NCBI RefSeq assembly: GCF_018998565.1
Contig: NZ_JAHNZO010000016.1
Location: 62,001-126,000 of the forward strand
DNA length: 64,000 nt
Direction of reading: 5' to 3'
Source of the DNA: Paenibacillus oleatilyticus
GTDB taxonomy: Bacteria; Bacillota; Bacilli; Paenibacillales; NBRC-103111
Position 1 is the first letter of the stretch; each line of letters starts with the position of its first letter. Under the pieces are notes generated by a model that saw only the letters and a program-made list of their open reading frames with translations, did not search any database and had not been told where the DNA came from. Position numbers and translations under genes: made by a program. Positions 7,775 to 16,470 of this stretch are shown piece by piece.

Positions 7775-8346
7775 ATCGCATCGGAGAAGGAGTCCGCTGC
7801 CTTAAAGTAACATGCGAATTAACCTCATCGGCACTCCGGCGCAAATGTAAAGGGTTCCTTAGCGATGAAAGTTACAAGTGCCAGGTTGGAGAGTTTTAAG
7901 CAGTCTTAGGCTTTACATGTCGCGAGTGGCGAATGGCGAGTTACGAACTGAGAGAGGTATCGGCGGAGAGACGGGATGACGAGCGCGACCGCATACTCTT
8001 GGGGCTCTTGTAACCTGGCCCAGACAAAATAGCGGAACTGCCCGTGCGTTATTCGATTGGATTTCGCCGGCATATCCTCAATAGCGGAACCGGAAGTGCC
8101 TTAACGCCTTCGTTCTCGGCGGCTTGCACATTTTTCGACAAGGTTAATGCACTTTGAGTTCCGCTACGTACTCGTCAACGGTCCAAAGCATTCAAATAAC
8201 TCATCCTGGTTCCTCTATTTTTCAACTTACCGACAGCCCCCCTTGCTGTCCTCTCAGATTTCGCATTGTGAGGACAGATAAAGGTAGCCTATCGTGAGAA
8301 GAAATTCAATCCGATGGCCCGCAGGAAGCCGAAATGAGCTGCAAAA
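7775..8346. other. Gene-free intergenic region with degenerate repeats
   Basis: About 570 bases carry no plausible gene on either strand. The stretch includes a small repeat family (8028-8166) and a short tandem-like GCGAGTGGCGAATGGCGAGT at 7921-7940. It looks like decayed sequence. Confidence 0.5.
8028..8166. repeat. Repeated TAGCGGAAC motifs, two direct and one inverted
   Basis: AATAGCGGAAC occurs at 8028-8038 and again at 8080-8090, and the inverse AGTTCCGCTA lies at 8157-8166, complementing TAGCGGAACT at 8030-8039. The outer pair could close a hairpin of about 135 bases. I found no other copy elsewhere in the window. It may be a fragment of a dispersed genomic repeat. Confidence 0.5.
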
Positions 8347-8349
8347 CAA

Positions 8350-8386
8350 AAAACGGCGGCCCTCCGTAGCTGGAGGCCGCCTTTTT
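8350..8386 (-). terminator. Bidirectional intrinsic terminator
   Basis: A GC-rich stem (GGCGGCCCTCC, 8355-8365, with GGAGGCCGCC) is flanked by A-run and T-run, so it can act on both strands; it directly follows the flavoprotein gene on the minus strand. Confidence 0.85.
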
Positions 8387-8392
8387 GCACAT

Positions 8393-8962
8393 TTATGCTT
8401 TCAACACGTCATGGTCGACATACCGTTCGCCGTTCAGCTCGCTGATCAAATTGATCGCCACCTTGGCCCCGTCGCCTGCGGTAATGATCGTATGCACGCT
8501 CACGCCCGCTGCGGTCCCGGCAGCCCAAATGCCCGGCACGTTCGTCTTGCCCTCCGGGGTAGCGTCGACTACGGTTTTGATCCGCGGCTCGGTTCCCGGC
8601 TTCGTATTCACGCCGATCTGCTGCGCCAGCTCGGCGTTCAGCCCCGTGGCGAGCACGACATGCTTCGCTTCGTAGCTTCCGTTCTCCGTCTCCAGGCGGA
8701 ATCCTTCGCCTTCCTTCGCAACGGCGACGACTTTGCCTTGTACCAGCTCGGCTCCGAACTTGGCCGCCTGCTTCTTCCCGATCTCCACCAGGTCCGGCCC
8801 GGTAATCTCGGCTACGCCGTAATGGTTCTCCACCCAAGCGCGTTTCGTAATGCTCTGATCGCTGTCAATCACCAGCGTCTTCTTGCCGGCCTTCGCCGTG
8901 AAGAGGGCCGCGCTTGCTCCTGCAGGTCCTGCTCCGATAATCGCTACATCGTAAGACATCAT
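8393..8962 (-). CDS. Small single-domain FAD-dependent oxidoreductase (TrxB-like)
   Basis: A 189-residue protein with the FAD-binding GAGPAG motif (residues 10-15), the second flavin motif ATG in VVLATGLN and the C-terminal GIWAAGTAAG loop of thioredoxin-reductase-like flavoproteins. It lacks the inserted NADPH domain and the redox-active CxxC of full TrxB (about 310 residues), so it is a half-size family member rather than a thioredoxin reductase. The two regions join smoothly with no frameshift evident. Electron donor and acceptor are unknown. It has its own terminator; RBS GGGAGGATGA precedes the ATG. Confidence 0.75.
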   Translation of the reverse strand: MMSYDVAIIGAGPAGASAALFTAKAGKKTLVIDSDQSITKRAWVENHYGVAEITGPDLVEIGKKQAAKFGAELVQGKVVAVAKEGEGFRLETENGSYEAKHVVLATGLNAELAQQIGVNTKPGTEPRIKTVVDATPEGKTNVPGIWAAGTAAGVSVHTIITAGDGAKVAINLISELNGERYVDHDVLKA

Positions 8963-9033
8963 TCATCCTCCCTTTCCAGAAAGTGAAAAAGTCGAACGTG
9001 CGAATGGATGCGGATTCGCCCCGATCTTTTCCA

Positions 9034-10500
9034 TTATCCCCCATCCGCTTCGGGCTTGTCAAATGGCGTGCCGGGGGCGTCCGTGCCTTGAGCTTCAGTC
9101 TCCTCCAACGGCAGCCGGACCGTGACCGTCGTCCCCTCGCCTTCTGTCGAATCGAGCCGAATCGCGCCTTGATGCAGATCGATAATTTCCCGGCAAATGG
9201 CGAGTCCGATGCCGGTTCCTTCCGCTTTCGGGTCGGCCTGATAAAACTTCGTTTGGACGTTTCCTAAATGCTCGCGCGATATCCCGATGCCGTTATCCGA
9301 GATTCGCACGACGGCGTCCCGGTCCTCCCGCTCCAGAGAAATAGCGATGCGTCCGTCCGGCCCGGTAAATTTGATCGCGTTATCGATCAAATTCAAACAA
9401 ACCTGCTTCAGCCGATTCGTATCCCCGATGACCGTCACCGGTTCGGATGGGACGCTCAAACGAAGGTCGATCCGCTTTTGCTCCGCTTTGGAACGCATTT
9501 GCAGCACCGCCTCCCCCAGCAGCTCGTTCATCTGCACGCGGGCGAGATCGAGCGTTATGCTTTTCTGGTGCAGCCTGGAGAAGTCAAGCAGCTCCTCGAC
9601 GAGGCCGATCAAGCGATCGGTTTCCTTCGCGATAATGCCGAGCCCGAGCCTCGTCTCTTCCTTATCCTCCAGGCCGCCGGTCAGAATCGTCTCGCTCCAC
9701 CCTTTAATGCTGCTTAGCGGCGTCCGAATCTCGTGAGAAATGGAAGAAATGAAATCGTTCTTGAGCGCTTCGCTGCGCACGATCTCGCGGGCCATATAAT
9801 TCAGCGTCCCCGCCAGCTCGCCGATCTCGTTGTCATACGATTCGTTGACCCGCACATCGAACCGGCCTTTGGCCATCTCGGCGGATGCGGCCGTCATCCG
9901 TTTGATCGGCCGGACGATCGAATTGGCGAAGGGAAGGCTGACGAGCAGCACCAGCAGCAGCACGACGCCGCCGACGCCGGCCGATACGGCATAAATCGTG
10001 CGCAGCACCCGGTCTACCTCCGTCAAGGAAGTGACATACCGGATCACCGCCAGCGTCTGCCCTTGATAGACAAGCGGATTGGAGACGGCCATCACGCGCT
10101 CGTTGGTCACCACTTGATTCCCGGTCCATACCCCCGTCCGGCCAGCCCAAGCCTCCTTCACATCGCTTGTCCGAATACTCTCCTGGACGGCAAAGCCGCT
10201 CGATGCCGCCAGCACCGTACCGTTACGGTCCACAATTTCCAGCTCCGCCGTTTCGTAAGCGAAATACTGCACCATCCGGTTCAAATGCTGGCTCAAGTTA
10301 TTGTAAAACAAGTCCCCCGCAAAATTGGCGTAAAAGTTCGCCGAGACGACGGCATGGTTGGTCAGCACATTGGCGATGCCGTTATAATAAAACTGGCGGA
10401 CGGCAAAGAAGAAGACGCCTTCCATCAGAAGGAGCGTCAGCAGAACGATCCCCAAAAAGCGCATGACGACCTGCCGCCTCAGACTTCTCCGCAGCTTCAT
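9034..10500 (-). CDS. Sensor histidine kinase, HAMP type
   Basis: A 488-residue membrane kinase: helix one (about 13-36), an extracytoplasmic domain of about 135 residues, helix two (about 174-194), HAMP, HisKA with ISHEIRTPLSSIKGW (His256), then HATPase motifs NLIDNAIKF, ISDNGIGIS and GTGIGLAI. The frame is open to 10542, but the ATG at 10500 overlaps the response regulator stop as ATGA and is the better start. It is last in an operon lipoprotein, regulator, kinase. The signal is unknown; an exported VCBS-type lipoprotein in the same operon may take part in sensing, which is inference. Confidence 0.9.
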   Translation of the reverse strand: MKLRRSLRRQVVMRFLGIVLLTLLLMEGVFFFAVRQFYYNGIANVLTNHAVVSANFYANFAGDLFYNNLSQHLNRMVQYFAYETAELEIVDRNGTVLAASSGFAVQESIRTSDVKEAWAGRTGVWTGNQVVTNERVMAVSNPLVYQGQTLAVIRYVTSLTEVDRVLRTIYAVSAGVGGVVLLLVLLVSLPFANSIVRPIKRMTAASAEMAKGRFDVRVNESYDNEIGELAGTLNYMAREIVRSEALKNDFISSISHEIRTPLSSIKGWSETILTGGLEDKEETRLGLGIIAKETDRLIGLVEELLDFSRLHQKSITLDLARVQMNELLGEAVLQMRSKAEQKRIDLRLSVPSEPVTVIGDTNRLKQVCLNLIDNAIKFTGPDGRIAISLEREDRDAVVRISDNGIGISREHLGNVQTKFYQADPKAEGTGIGLAICREIIDLHQGAIRLDSTEGEGTTVTVRLPLEETEAQGTDAPGTPFDKPEADGG

Positions 10501-11204
10501 GTCGAGGCGTCCCGCCCTTGCCAGCGGTAGCCGAAGCCCCATACCGTCTCGATAAATTTCGGAGCGGACGGGTCCTCCTCTACTTTTTGACGGAGCCTGC
10601 GGATATTGACATCGACGATTTTCGGATCTCCGATGTATTGGACGCCCCAGATCTCATCAAGCAGATCGTTTCGGCTCAGCGGCGAGCCTTCTTTTTCGAT
10701 CAGGCGCTGGATCAAAGCAAACTCGGTCGGAGTCAGATCGATCCGTTCTCCGTTTTTGCGGAGCTCGACATTCTCCGGATGAATTTCGAACGGGCCGGAG
10801 CGCAGCGTGCCGCTGTCCTCCCCGCCGGCCGGCTGCCTGCGGACACGGCGCAGCAGCGATCCAACGCGTGCCATCAGCTCTCCCGGACTAAACGGCTTGC
10901 CGATATGATCGTCCGCTCCGAGCGACAGCCCCATCACTTTGTCCTGCTCCTGCACTTTGGCGGTCAGAAAGATGATGCCGATCCGCTCGTTAAATTCGCG
11001 TACCCGCCGGCACACCTCGAAGCCGTCGATCCCCGGTACCATGACGTCGAGCAGCGCAATATCGAAGCTGTCGTCCTGCTTCAGCAGCGCCAGCGCCTCG
11101 TCTCCGGTAACCGCCTCCGTAATGTCGTACCCTTGCCGCTTCAGATTGACGACGACAAAGCTGCGGATCGAATCTTCGTCTTCCAGAATAAGTATTTTAC
11201 TCAT
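10497..11204 (-). CDS. OmpR/PhoB-family response regulator
   Basis: A 234-residue regulator with receiver domain (acidic pair near residues 9-11, phospho-acceptor Asp53 in LLDVMVPG, Lys in FLTAK) and a C-terminal winged helix typical of OmpR (GYRWQGRD at the end). The frame extends upstream to 11288, but the ATG at 11204 has GGGGGGAG at proper spacing and begins MSKILILEDED, as receivers do. It overlaps the upstream lipoprotein gene by 8 bp and the downstream kinase by 4 bp, so the three are co-translated. Confidence 0.92.
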   Translation of the reverse strand: MSKILILEDEDSIRSFVVVNLKRQGYDITEAVTGDEALALLKQDDSFDIALLDVMVPGIDGFEVCRRVREFNERIGIIFLTAKVQEQDKVMGLSLGADDHIGKPFSPGELMARVGSLLRRVRRQPAGGEDSGTLRSGPFEIHPENVELRKNGERIDLTPTEFALIQRLIEKEGSPLSRNDLLDEIWGVQYIGDPKIVDVNIRRLRQKVEEDPSAPKFIETVWGFGYRWQGRDAST

Positions 11205-12465
11205 GCGTCTGGCTCCCCCCTTCGGCTCTCGCTTCTGATAGCAAGCGGAAAAAGCTTCGATAAGCCGCCCCGTTCGCATCGATGGCATACACTTGATCCA
11301 TCGTCCGGCTCAACACGGTCCATGTCTGGTTGTCATCCGTCCATTCCGCCTGCGGAAATACCCGGATCTCGGCCAGCTGCTTCCCGTCCGCGGTATCCAC
11401 GAAACGGACGGAAGTATCCGACTTCTTCACCGTAAACCGGCCCTTCCACTCCGGCGGAATGTCAAAGGTATACCCGTATTCGCCGCTATAGTAACGTTCC
11501 AGCACCGTCGTAAGTCCCCGTCCGCCGTCCCATTTGGCAAAGGTCTCGATCCAAGGGATGTTGACCATCGCCTCGTTCTCGTAGCCCGGCGGATCGTACA
11601 TGCCGGATATTTCGATGATGCCGTCGCCGTCGGCGTCTTCGCTTTTGCCCGAGTAAGCTTTGTAGGTCGTTTGAGGATTAAGCGCCCGTTTGAGCTTCCC
11701 TGCATCGTACACAAGCAGCTCGGTATTCGAGGAATGAGCGCCTACCGAAGCATCGAGCACGACGCCCCGCTTGTCTGCCGACACGCGTCCTCCGAGCACG
11801 TTATAATAATCGTTCACGGTCGAATCCAAACGGACGCTTCCCAGCTTGCGAAGCGCGCTATCATATTGATAGAGGGTTGCGTTGGACGATACTCCCCTGT
11901 CGTGTACAATGACCGTTACATCTTTCTTTCCGTCTCCGTTCAGATCGTCAATGACGTAGTCCGTATACGGCAGCTCCACCTTCTTCACCATCCGTCCGGC
12001 CTCCCAAGAATAGACCGCCAAGCCTTTGGCCGATTCCGCTCCCGTCGAATACCCCGCGATAACGTCCTTCCGCTCCTTCTGCACCACATCGTCAAACGTC
12101 AGCGAATCCAGCTCAAAGCCGGCGCCCTCGAACCGGTCAAGACGCTGCCACGAGCCGTCCTTCATTCTCCATATTTCGCCATTCAGCTGTTCCTTGTTTT
12201 TGATCTTATAAAAGAACACCGCTTCCTCGCTGCCGTCACCGTCCAAATCGATCAGCGAGTACGCTCCCTTCTGCTCCGCCTTGCGGGGGCGGATCAACGC
12301 CGCGCCTTCCGGCAGCGACCGTTCGATCGTCAGCTTCAGCGCCTCCTGCTCGGCCGGAAGCTTCGGCAGCCGCATATATGCCCCCGGCTGCTCCATGAAG
12401 CCGCAGCCCGTACAGCCTAAAACCAGCGCCAGCCAAACCGCCGCCGCTTTTCTCTTCATCGTCAT
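11197..12465 (-). CDS. Lipoprotein with calcium-loop-like (VCBS/FG-GAP) repeats
   Basis: A 422-residue exported lipoprotein: basic start, hydrophobic segment and lipobox LGCTGC near residue 21. Three DxDGDG-type loops (DLDGDGSEE, DLNGDGKKD, DADGDGIIE) are spread over the chain as in beta-propeller FG-GAP/VCBS proteins, where they may bind calcium. It is the first gene of the operon with the two-component pair and overlaps the regulator gene. A role as accessory sensor for the kinase is suggested only by the operon. GGGGAGTGACAT precedes the ATG. Confidence 0.75.
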   Translation of the reverse strand: MTMKRKAAAVWLALVLGCTGCGFMEQPGAYMRLPKLPAEQEALKLTIERSLPEGAALIRPRKAEQKGAYSLIDLDGDGSEEAVFFYKIKNKEQLNGEIWRMKDGSWQRLDRFEGAGFELDSLTFDDVVQKERKDVIAGYSTGAESAKGLAVYSWEAGRMVKKVELPYTDYVIDDLNGDGKKDVTVIVHDRGVSSNATLYQYDSALRKLGSVRLDSTVNDYYNVLGGRVSADKRGVVLDASVGAHSSNTELLVYDAGKLKRALNPQTTYKAYSGKSEDADGDGIIEISGMYDPPGYENEAMVNIPWIETFAKWDGGRGLTTVLERYYSGEYGYTFDIPPEWKGRFTVKKSDTSVRFVDTADGKQLAEIRVFPQAEWTDDNQTWTVLSRTMDQVYAIDANGAAYRSFFRLLSEARAEGGSQTHE

Positions 12466-12749
12466 ATGTCACTCCCCAAGCGGTGGTCCGAACGTCCGGG
12501 TTTCGTTTTTTTTCACATGATAGCCTTTCCTCTTGCAAAAATCAATCAACGGGCCGGAATACGTGTGACTCAGCTCATTTTAGGGTAAAAAAGAGTACCT
12601 CTTCCCATTGTAATCGTTTGTCGAAAGAAGAAGGTAACAAAACGATGACAAAAGATTTGGCGAATTTTTAATATTTTTGTAACCTTTTGCTCCATGTTTT
12701 GCGTTAATATGGTAGACAGTGTTTCGAAAGAGCCTTGACAGGAGGTTGA
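12466..12749. other. Divergent intergenic region
   Basis: The spacer between the lipoprotein operon and the LCP gene is AT-rich in its right half. I see no clear promoter with both elements, no riboswitch and no small gene with a ribosome site. Confidence 0.4.
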
Positions 12750-13886
12750 ATGATGGTTCCTTCCCGACAAAATCTAGCGATCAAACCCCGCAAAACCTTG
12801 CGGAATGTTATTATAGGTCTTGCCCTGCTTGGCGGAGGCGCCGTCGCTTACGCCGGATATTTGCTGCATCAAGCCGACAAGGCGCTGGAAAATATGTCTG
12901 TGGCCCCGCCAGTAAAAACGACCCAGCAAGGATTGAACGGTCTGGTCGCTCCTGCGGAGAACTTCAAGCCGATGACCTTTTTGCTGACAGGGATCGACAG
13001 CCGTGACGGCAGCGGCGGCACGCTGAACACCGATGTGCTGATGCTTGTCACGTTGAATCCGGAGACCCGCTCCGCCACAATCGTTTCCATCCCCCGCGAT
13101 CTGGAGATGAAGCCGAAGGAGTTCGGCCTTTCCAGCCAAAAAGCGAACTACTATTACGCGCACTATTACATACAGGACAAGGACACCGCGATTCAGAAGA
13201 CGAAAGAGCTGTACGGCAGCATGTTCAACGTGCCGATCGATTATATGGCGGCGATCGATTTCGACGGCTTCCGCAATGTCGTCGACGAGCTCGGCGGAAT
13301 CGAAATAAACGTCGATATGGATATGCGCTACGTCGATGAAGAAGACGGCACGAATATCAATCTGAAAAAAGGATTTCAGACGTTAAACGGCAAGCAAACG
13401 CTCGATTTTTTACGTTACCGCAAATCCAACCGGGGCACCGAAGAGTCCTCGGACCTCGCCCGCAACCAGCGCCAGCAGGAAGTGCTTGATAAGCTGCTGC
13501 AAAAGATGACGTCGTTCAGCGGGATTACCCAATGGAGCGGATTGCTGAAAATCGCCGGAGAAAGCGTGAAAACGGATATCCCCGCCGATGAGCTTCGCCG
13601 GTTCCTGCTTTCCTTCCAGAAGCTGAAGCCCGACCATATCGAGTTCATCCACCTGGACGGACGATGGGATAGCCCTTTCATTGTCGTCAAAGAAGACGAG
13701 CTTACCGCAGCGATCGCCTCTTTGCGGACGCAGCGGGGCCTTCCGGCCGAAGTCCCGGGGACTACCGTGACCGGTTCGACCTATAGCTTGTACAGCAAGC
13801 GCTTCGGAATCGATCCGGCACCTGTGAAAAGTAAAGAAAAGGAAAAGGAAACCGATACGATGAACAAGAACGGCAGGTCCCGCTAA
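12750..13886 (+). CDS. LytR-CpsA-Psr (LCP) family cell-wall polymer ligase
   Basis: LCP proteins transfer undecaprenyl-linked wall teichoic acid or capsule chains to peptidoglycan. This 378-residue protein has a short cytoplasmic start, one membrane anchor (about 18-38) and the LCP domain with its motifs: LLTGIDSRDG, LNTDVLMLVT, IVSIPRDLEM and, near the end, FLRYRKSN followed by LARNQRQQEVL with the conserved arginines. A charged KEKEKE tail closes it. AGGAGGTTGA precedes tandem ATG codons. It is monocistronic with its own terminator. Which polymer is attached cannot be decided. Confidence 0.92.
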   Translation: MMVPSRQNLAIKPRKTLRNVIIGLALLGGGAVAYAGYLLHQADKALENMSVAPPVKTTQQGLNGLVAPAENFKPMTFLLTGIDSRDGSGGTLNTDVLMLVTLNPETRSATIVSIPRDLEMKPKEFGLSSQKANYYYAHYYIQDKDTAIQKTKELYGSMFNVPIDYMAAIDFDGFRNVVDELGGIEINVDMDMRYVDEEDGTNINLKKGFQTLNGKQTLDFLRYRKSNRGTEESSDLARNQRQQEVLDKLLQKMTSFSGITQWSGLLKIAGESVKTDIPADELRRFLLSFQKLKPDHIEFIHLDGRWDSPFIVVKEDELTAAIASLRTQRGLPAEVPGTTVTGSTYSLYSKRFGIDPAPVKSKEKEKETDTMNKNGRSR

Positions 13887-13911
13887 CCGCGGCAGACCTG
13901 TTCTTTTTTTA
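13866..13911 (+). terminator. Intrinsic terminator overlapping LCP stop codon
   Basis: An imperfect stem (AAGAAC/CAGGTC against GACCTG/TTCTT) has the LCP stop codon in its loop and ends in a run of T. Confidence 0.8.
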
Positions 13912-14083
13912 TTTTGAACCTTCTGCAGCTCGGTTCGGAAAGCATCCCGTTGAACAAGTAACAGCTGAAATCGAACGTGTGTTCCAGTACTAGATGAAAT
14001 TAGTACTTATCCCCTCCTCCCCCGTTCCCTTACAATTATTGTAACTAAGTACGGAACACGATATCGAGGGAGGAACGTTGGGC

Positions 14084-15493
14084 ATGAAAGAACGGCTGCG
14101 CAGGTTGCCGTCATGTTGGCCCGGAGCCGTGGTGATTCTGGGGGTCTTTCTATACGGGCTCTGTCTTACGCTAGGGCAAGGGCCTCCGTCGGGTACGGGC
14201 ATGCTGGCCACTGCGGCAGGGGCAAGCTGGATCGCCTTCAAATGGCGGTCGAGACTCCTCTTGAACATATCGCTGCTCGGAGGATGGCCGGCGCTCCTGA
14301 TTGTAAGCCCGGGCCCGGATGAAGGCTGGATGCTCTGGGCCGGCTTATTGGCATTGAATGTCGTCTATTTTACCCTTAGTCTCCGGCTCGATTGGAACGA
14401 GCTGAAATTCACCGCATTTGCAGGCACATGGCTGTTGTATTTCGTATTTTTCCTGAAGCTCCAGCCGGACGCCGCCGAAGGTTGGAGCCTTGCTTACCGG
14501 TATGCGCTTCTGATTTATATTTTTTACATTGGTGCCTTATCCGTCTCGATATGGAAGAAACGGGCAGACGAAGGCGCCGACCTGTTCCTGGGTATCGCGA
14601 ATGCAGCCGTGTTCGGCTTCTGGGCGTTCGTCTTGTGGGAACGGGTCGTGCCGATCGCCTACCCGATGCTGTTCATGGGGATGCTGTACGTCATCTTGGC
14701 CTGCCTGAACCGACGCTGGTTACCCGAATTATCTACGATCGTCCCGATGAAGCTGTTCGGCGGAATGATGCTCATCCTCCTCGCCGCGCTCCACTTTCTC
14801 AAGGAACGGACCTTGGAACCGGTCACCCATGTATTTCTATGGCTTCCCGCCGCTATCGCCATTCTGGGACTTGGCACCGTAAAACGATGGGATGCGCTCC
14901 GTGGGGTAGCGGCCGTCGTCTGGCTAGGCGTCTTCGGCTACTGGATTTTTGGCGCATGGAATGCGGCAGAGGCGGACCCGTTCGGCAATCCCTCCCCGTT
15001 CGCCCACGGGAATATGCCGGCTTGGGCGCTGATGGCCGCCGTAGGATTTTATTTGTCGGCCAAAGGCCGCTTCGAACGATTGCGGGAAGACGACAATCGG
15101 ATGCTCTCCAACGGATTCGCTTTTCTCAGCCATCTGGCCGTCGGCGGAGGACTTGCCTGCGGAACGCACAGCTTCTTCGCCTATTACGGGCTAGCCTCAC
15201 AGCTTAACCTGCAGCTTACTTTGTCGGCCGTCTGGGGCTTGTACGCGCTATTGCTGCTGCTGTGGGGCGTATACCGGAAGCGGAAGCCGCTTCAAGCCTT
15301 GGGCTCCTTGACGCTGATCTGCCTCGCTGTCAAGACGATCCTGTTCGATCTGTCCGGGAGTCCGGCGTTGGACAAAATTATTGCGTTCATCCTGTTCGGG
15401 CTGCTGTCTGTGGGCATAACTTATATGACGAACCTGCGAACGACACATAGCCAACGACCCAAGCCGGAAAACGACGCGGCTCCCCCTTCCTGA
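14084..15493 (+). CDS. Polytopic membrane protein, DUF2339-like
   Basis: A 469-residue protein made almost entirely of hydrophobic helices (about 14). The end, with a helix pair around RKRKPLQALGSLTLICLAVK and a final helix then a short polar tail, is typical of DUF2339 membrane proteins. A TTG at 14078 is in frame, but the ATG at 14084 has GAGGGAGG at correct distance. Function is unknown for the family. It is monocistronic and convergent with the next gene, with a shared terminator. Confidence 0.7.
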   Translation: MKERLRRLPSCWPGAVVILGVFLYGLCLTLGQGPPSGTGMLATAAGASWIAFKWRSRLLLNISLLGGWPALLIVSPGPDEGWMLWAGLLALNVVYFTLSLRLDWNELKFTAFAGTWLLYFVFFLKLQPDAAEGWSLAYRYALLIYIFYIGALSVSIWKKRADEGADLFLGIANAAVFGFWAFVLWERVVPIAYPMLFMGMLYVILACLNRRWLPELSTIVPMKLFGGMMLILLAALHFLKERTLEPVTHVFLWLPAAIAILGLGTVKRWDALRGVAAVVWLGVFGYWIFGAWNAAEADPFGNPSPFAHGNMPAWALMAAVGFYLSAKGRFERLREDDNRMLSNGFAFLSHLAVGGGLACGTHSFFAYYGLASQLNLQLTLSAVWGLYALLLLLWGVYRKRKPLQALGSLTLICLAVKTILFDLSGSPALDKIIAFILFGLLSVGITYMTNLRTTHSQRPKPENDAAPPS

Positions 15494-15500
15494 AACGGCA

Positions 15501-15564
15501 AAAAACCATCTCTTGCGGAGATCCAGCAGTCATTGCGGAGATCCGGCAGAAGAGATGGTTTTTT
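15501..15564. terminator. Bidirectional terminator with internal tandem repeat
   Basis: AAAAACCATCTCTT (15501-15514) pairs with AAGAGATGGTTTTT (15550-15563). The loop holds two near-identical 16-base units (TGCGGAGATCCAGCAG and TGCGGAGATCCGGCAG) separated by TCAT. Confidence 0.9.
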
Positions 15565-16201
15565 ATTGGTTTGGCCGAATGGCATACGTACATTTGCCGC
15601 CGCCTTTGGCGAGACATTCCGTCCGTTCCACTTCGGCTTCCGGACCGAGCAGACGCTGAAACATCGCGAGCTCGCATTGGCAAGCGTGGTTATATTGATT
15701 GGCTACCTGAGAGATCGGGCAATTGTACTCCTTCAGCAAATACCCGCCGTCCTCCGTCGGCTCCAATTCGACCATATAGCCATTCGCATTCTGAATCTCG
15801 GCCAGCTCTTGAACGCGTCCGTCGAACGGCTTATCTTTCATGCGCTCCCCGTAGCGGCCGATCAGCCTCTCCTTGCGCCGCTCGAACAGCAGGTTCACGT
15901 TGCTTTCCCCCAGGGAAGCTTCCAACTCTTCCAACAGATCCAGCGCGAGATGCTGATACTTTTTAGGAAATAAGTCGTCGGCAACGGGTGTCAGCGAATA
16001 CAGATGCGAAGGTCGTCCCATCGCCTGCCGCACCAGCTTCGATTCGATCAAATTATCCCGCTCCAGCGTGTTCAAGTGCCGCCGCACCGCCATTTCCGTG
16101 ATGCCTAGCTGCTTCGACATATCCCCCACGCTTAGCGCCCCTTTGGTCTTGAGCATCGTGAGGATGACGCGTCGCGTCGATACGTCCGTTTCCTGGTTCA
16201 T
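15563..16201 (-). CDS. SufR-like winged-helix regulator with C-terminal cysteine cluster
   Basis: A 212-residue regulator: N-terminal winged helix (VGDMSKQLGITEMAVRRHLN, about 25-44) and a C-terminal region with Cys161, 174, 176, 196 and 204 (motifs YNCPIS, HACQCE, ERTECLAKGGGKCTY). This matches the layout of SufR-type repressors, which hold an Fe-S cluster on C-terminal cysteines and control cluster biogenesis genes. The number and spacing of cysteines support metal or Fe-S binding, but no suf operon is in the window, so the target is unknown. AAGGACGGTGAGACCGC precedes the ATG. Confidence 0.75.
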   Translation of the reverse strand: MNQETDVSTRRVILTMLKTKGALSVGDMSKQLGITEMAVRRHLNTLERDNLIESKLVRQAMGRPSHLYSLTPVADDLFPKKYQHLALDLLEELEASLGESNVNLLFERRKERLIGRYGERMKDKPFDGRVQELAEIQNANGYMVELEPTEDGGYLLKEYNCPISQVANQYNHACQCELAMFQRLLGPEAEVERTECLAKGGGKCTYAIRPNQ

Positions 16202-16394
16202 GCGGTCTCACCGTCCTTCTTGTATGCAGGCCGCCTGTTTCATTATGGCGGAAGCTATGCTGTACCTTATGAATAAAAATATTGTATACGAAATGAGACG
16301 ATAAGTAAATTAATATACTACTATGTATGTAAAATACTAACCGAGGAGGCTGGCGGGGAATAAAACGAAAAAAATTCGAAGCTGCTCCGTTACG

Positions 16395-16412
16395 CTGACA
16401 ATAGGTTGTCAG
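16395..16412. promoter_or_regulatory. Inverted repeat upstream of GyrI-like gene
   Basis: CTGACAA and TTGTCAG form a perfect 7+7 inverted repeat around TAGG, about 60 bases before the GyrI-like gene; TTGTCA could serve as a -35. No regulator can be assigned. Confidence 0.4.
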
Positions 16413-16470
16413 GGATAACCCGTTATGCTGGAGCTATATCCTATCCGAAACGAAGAGAGGACGTGCGCGA

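Noticed and set aside
11293-12420. A 375-residue plus-strand ORF opposite the lipoprotein gene.
   Set aside because: It is antisense to a gene with a lipobox and ribosome site, has no ribosome site and reads as Arg/His-rich shadow sequence.
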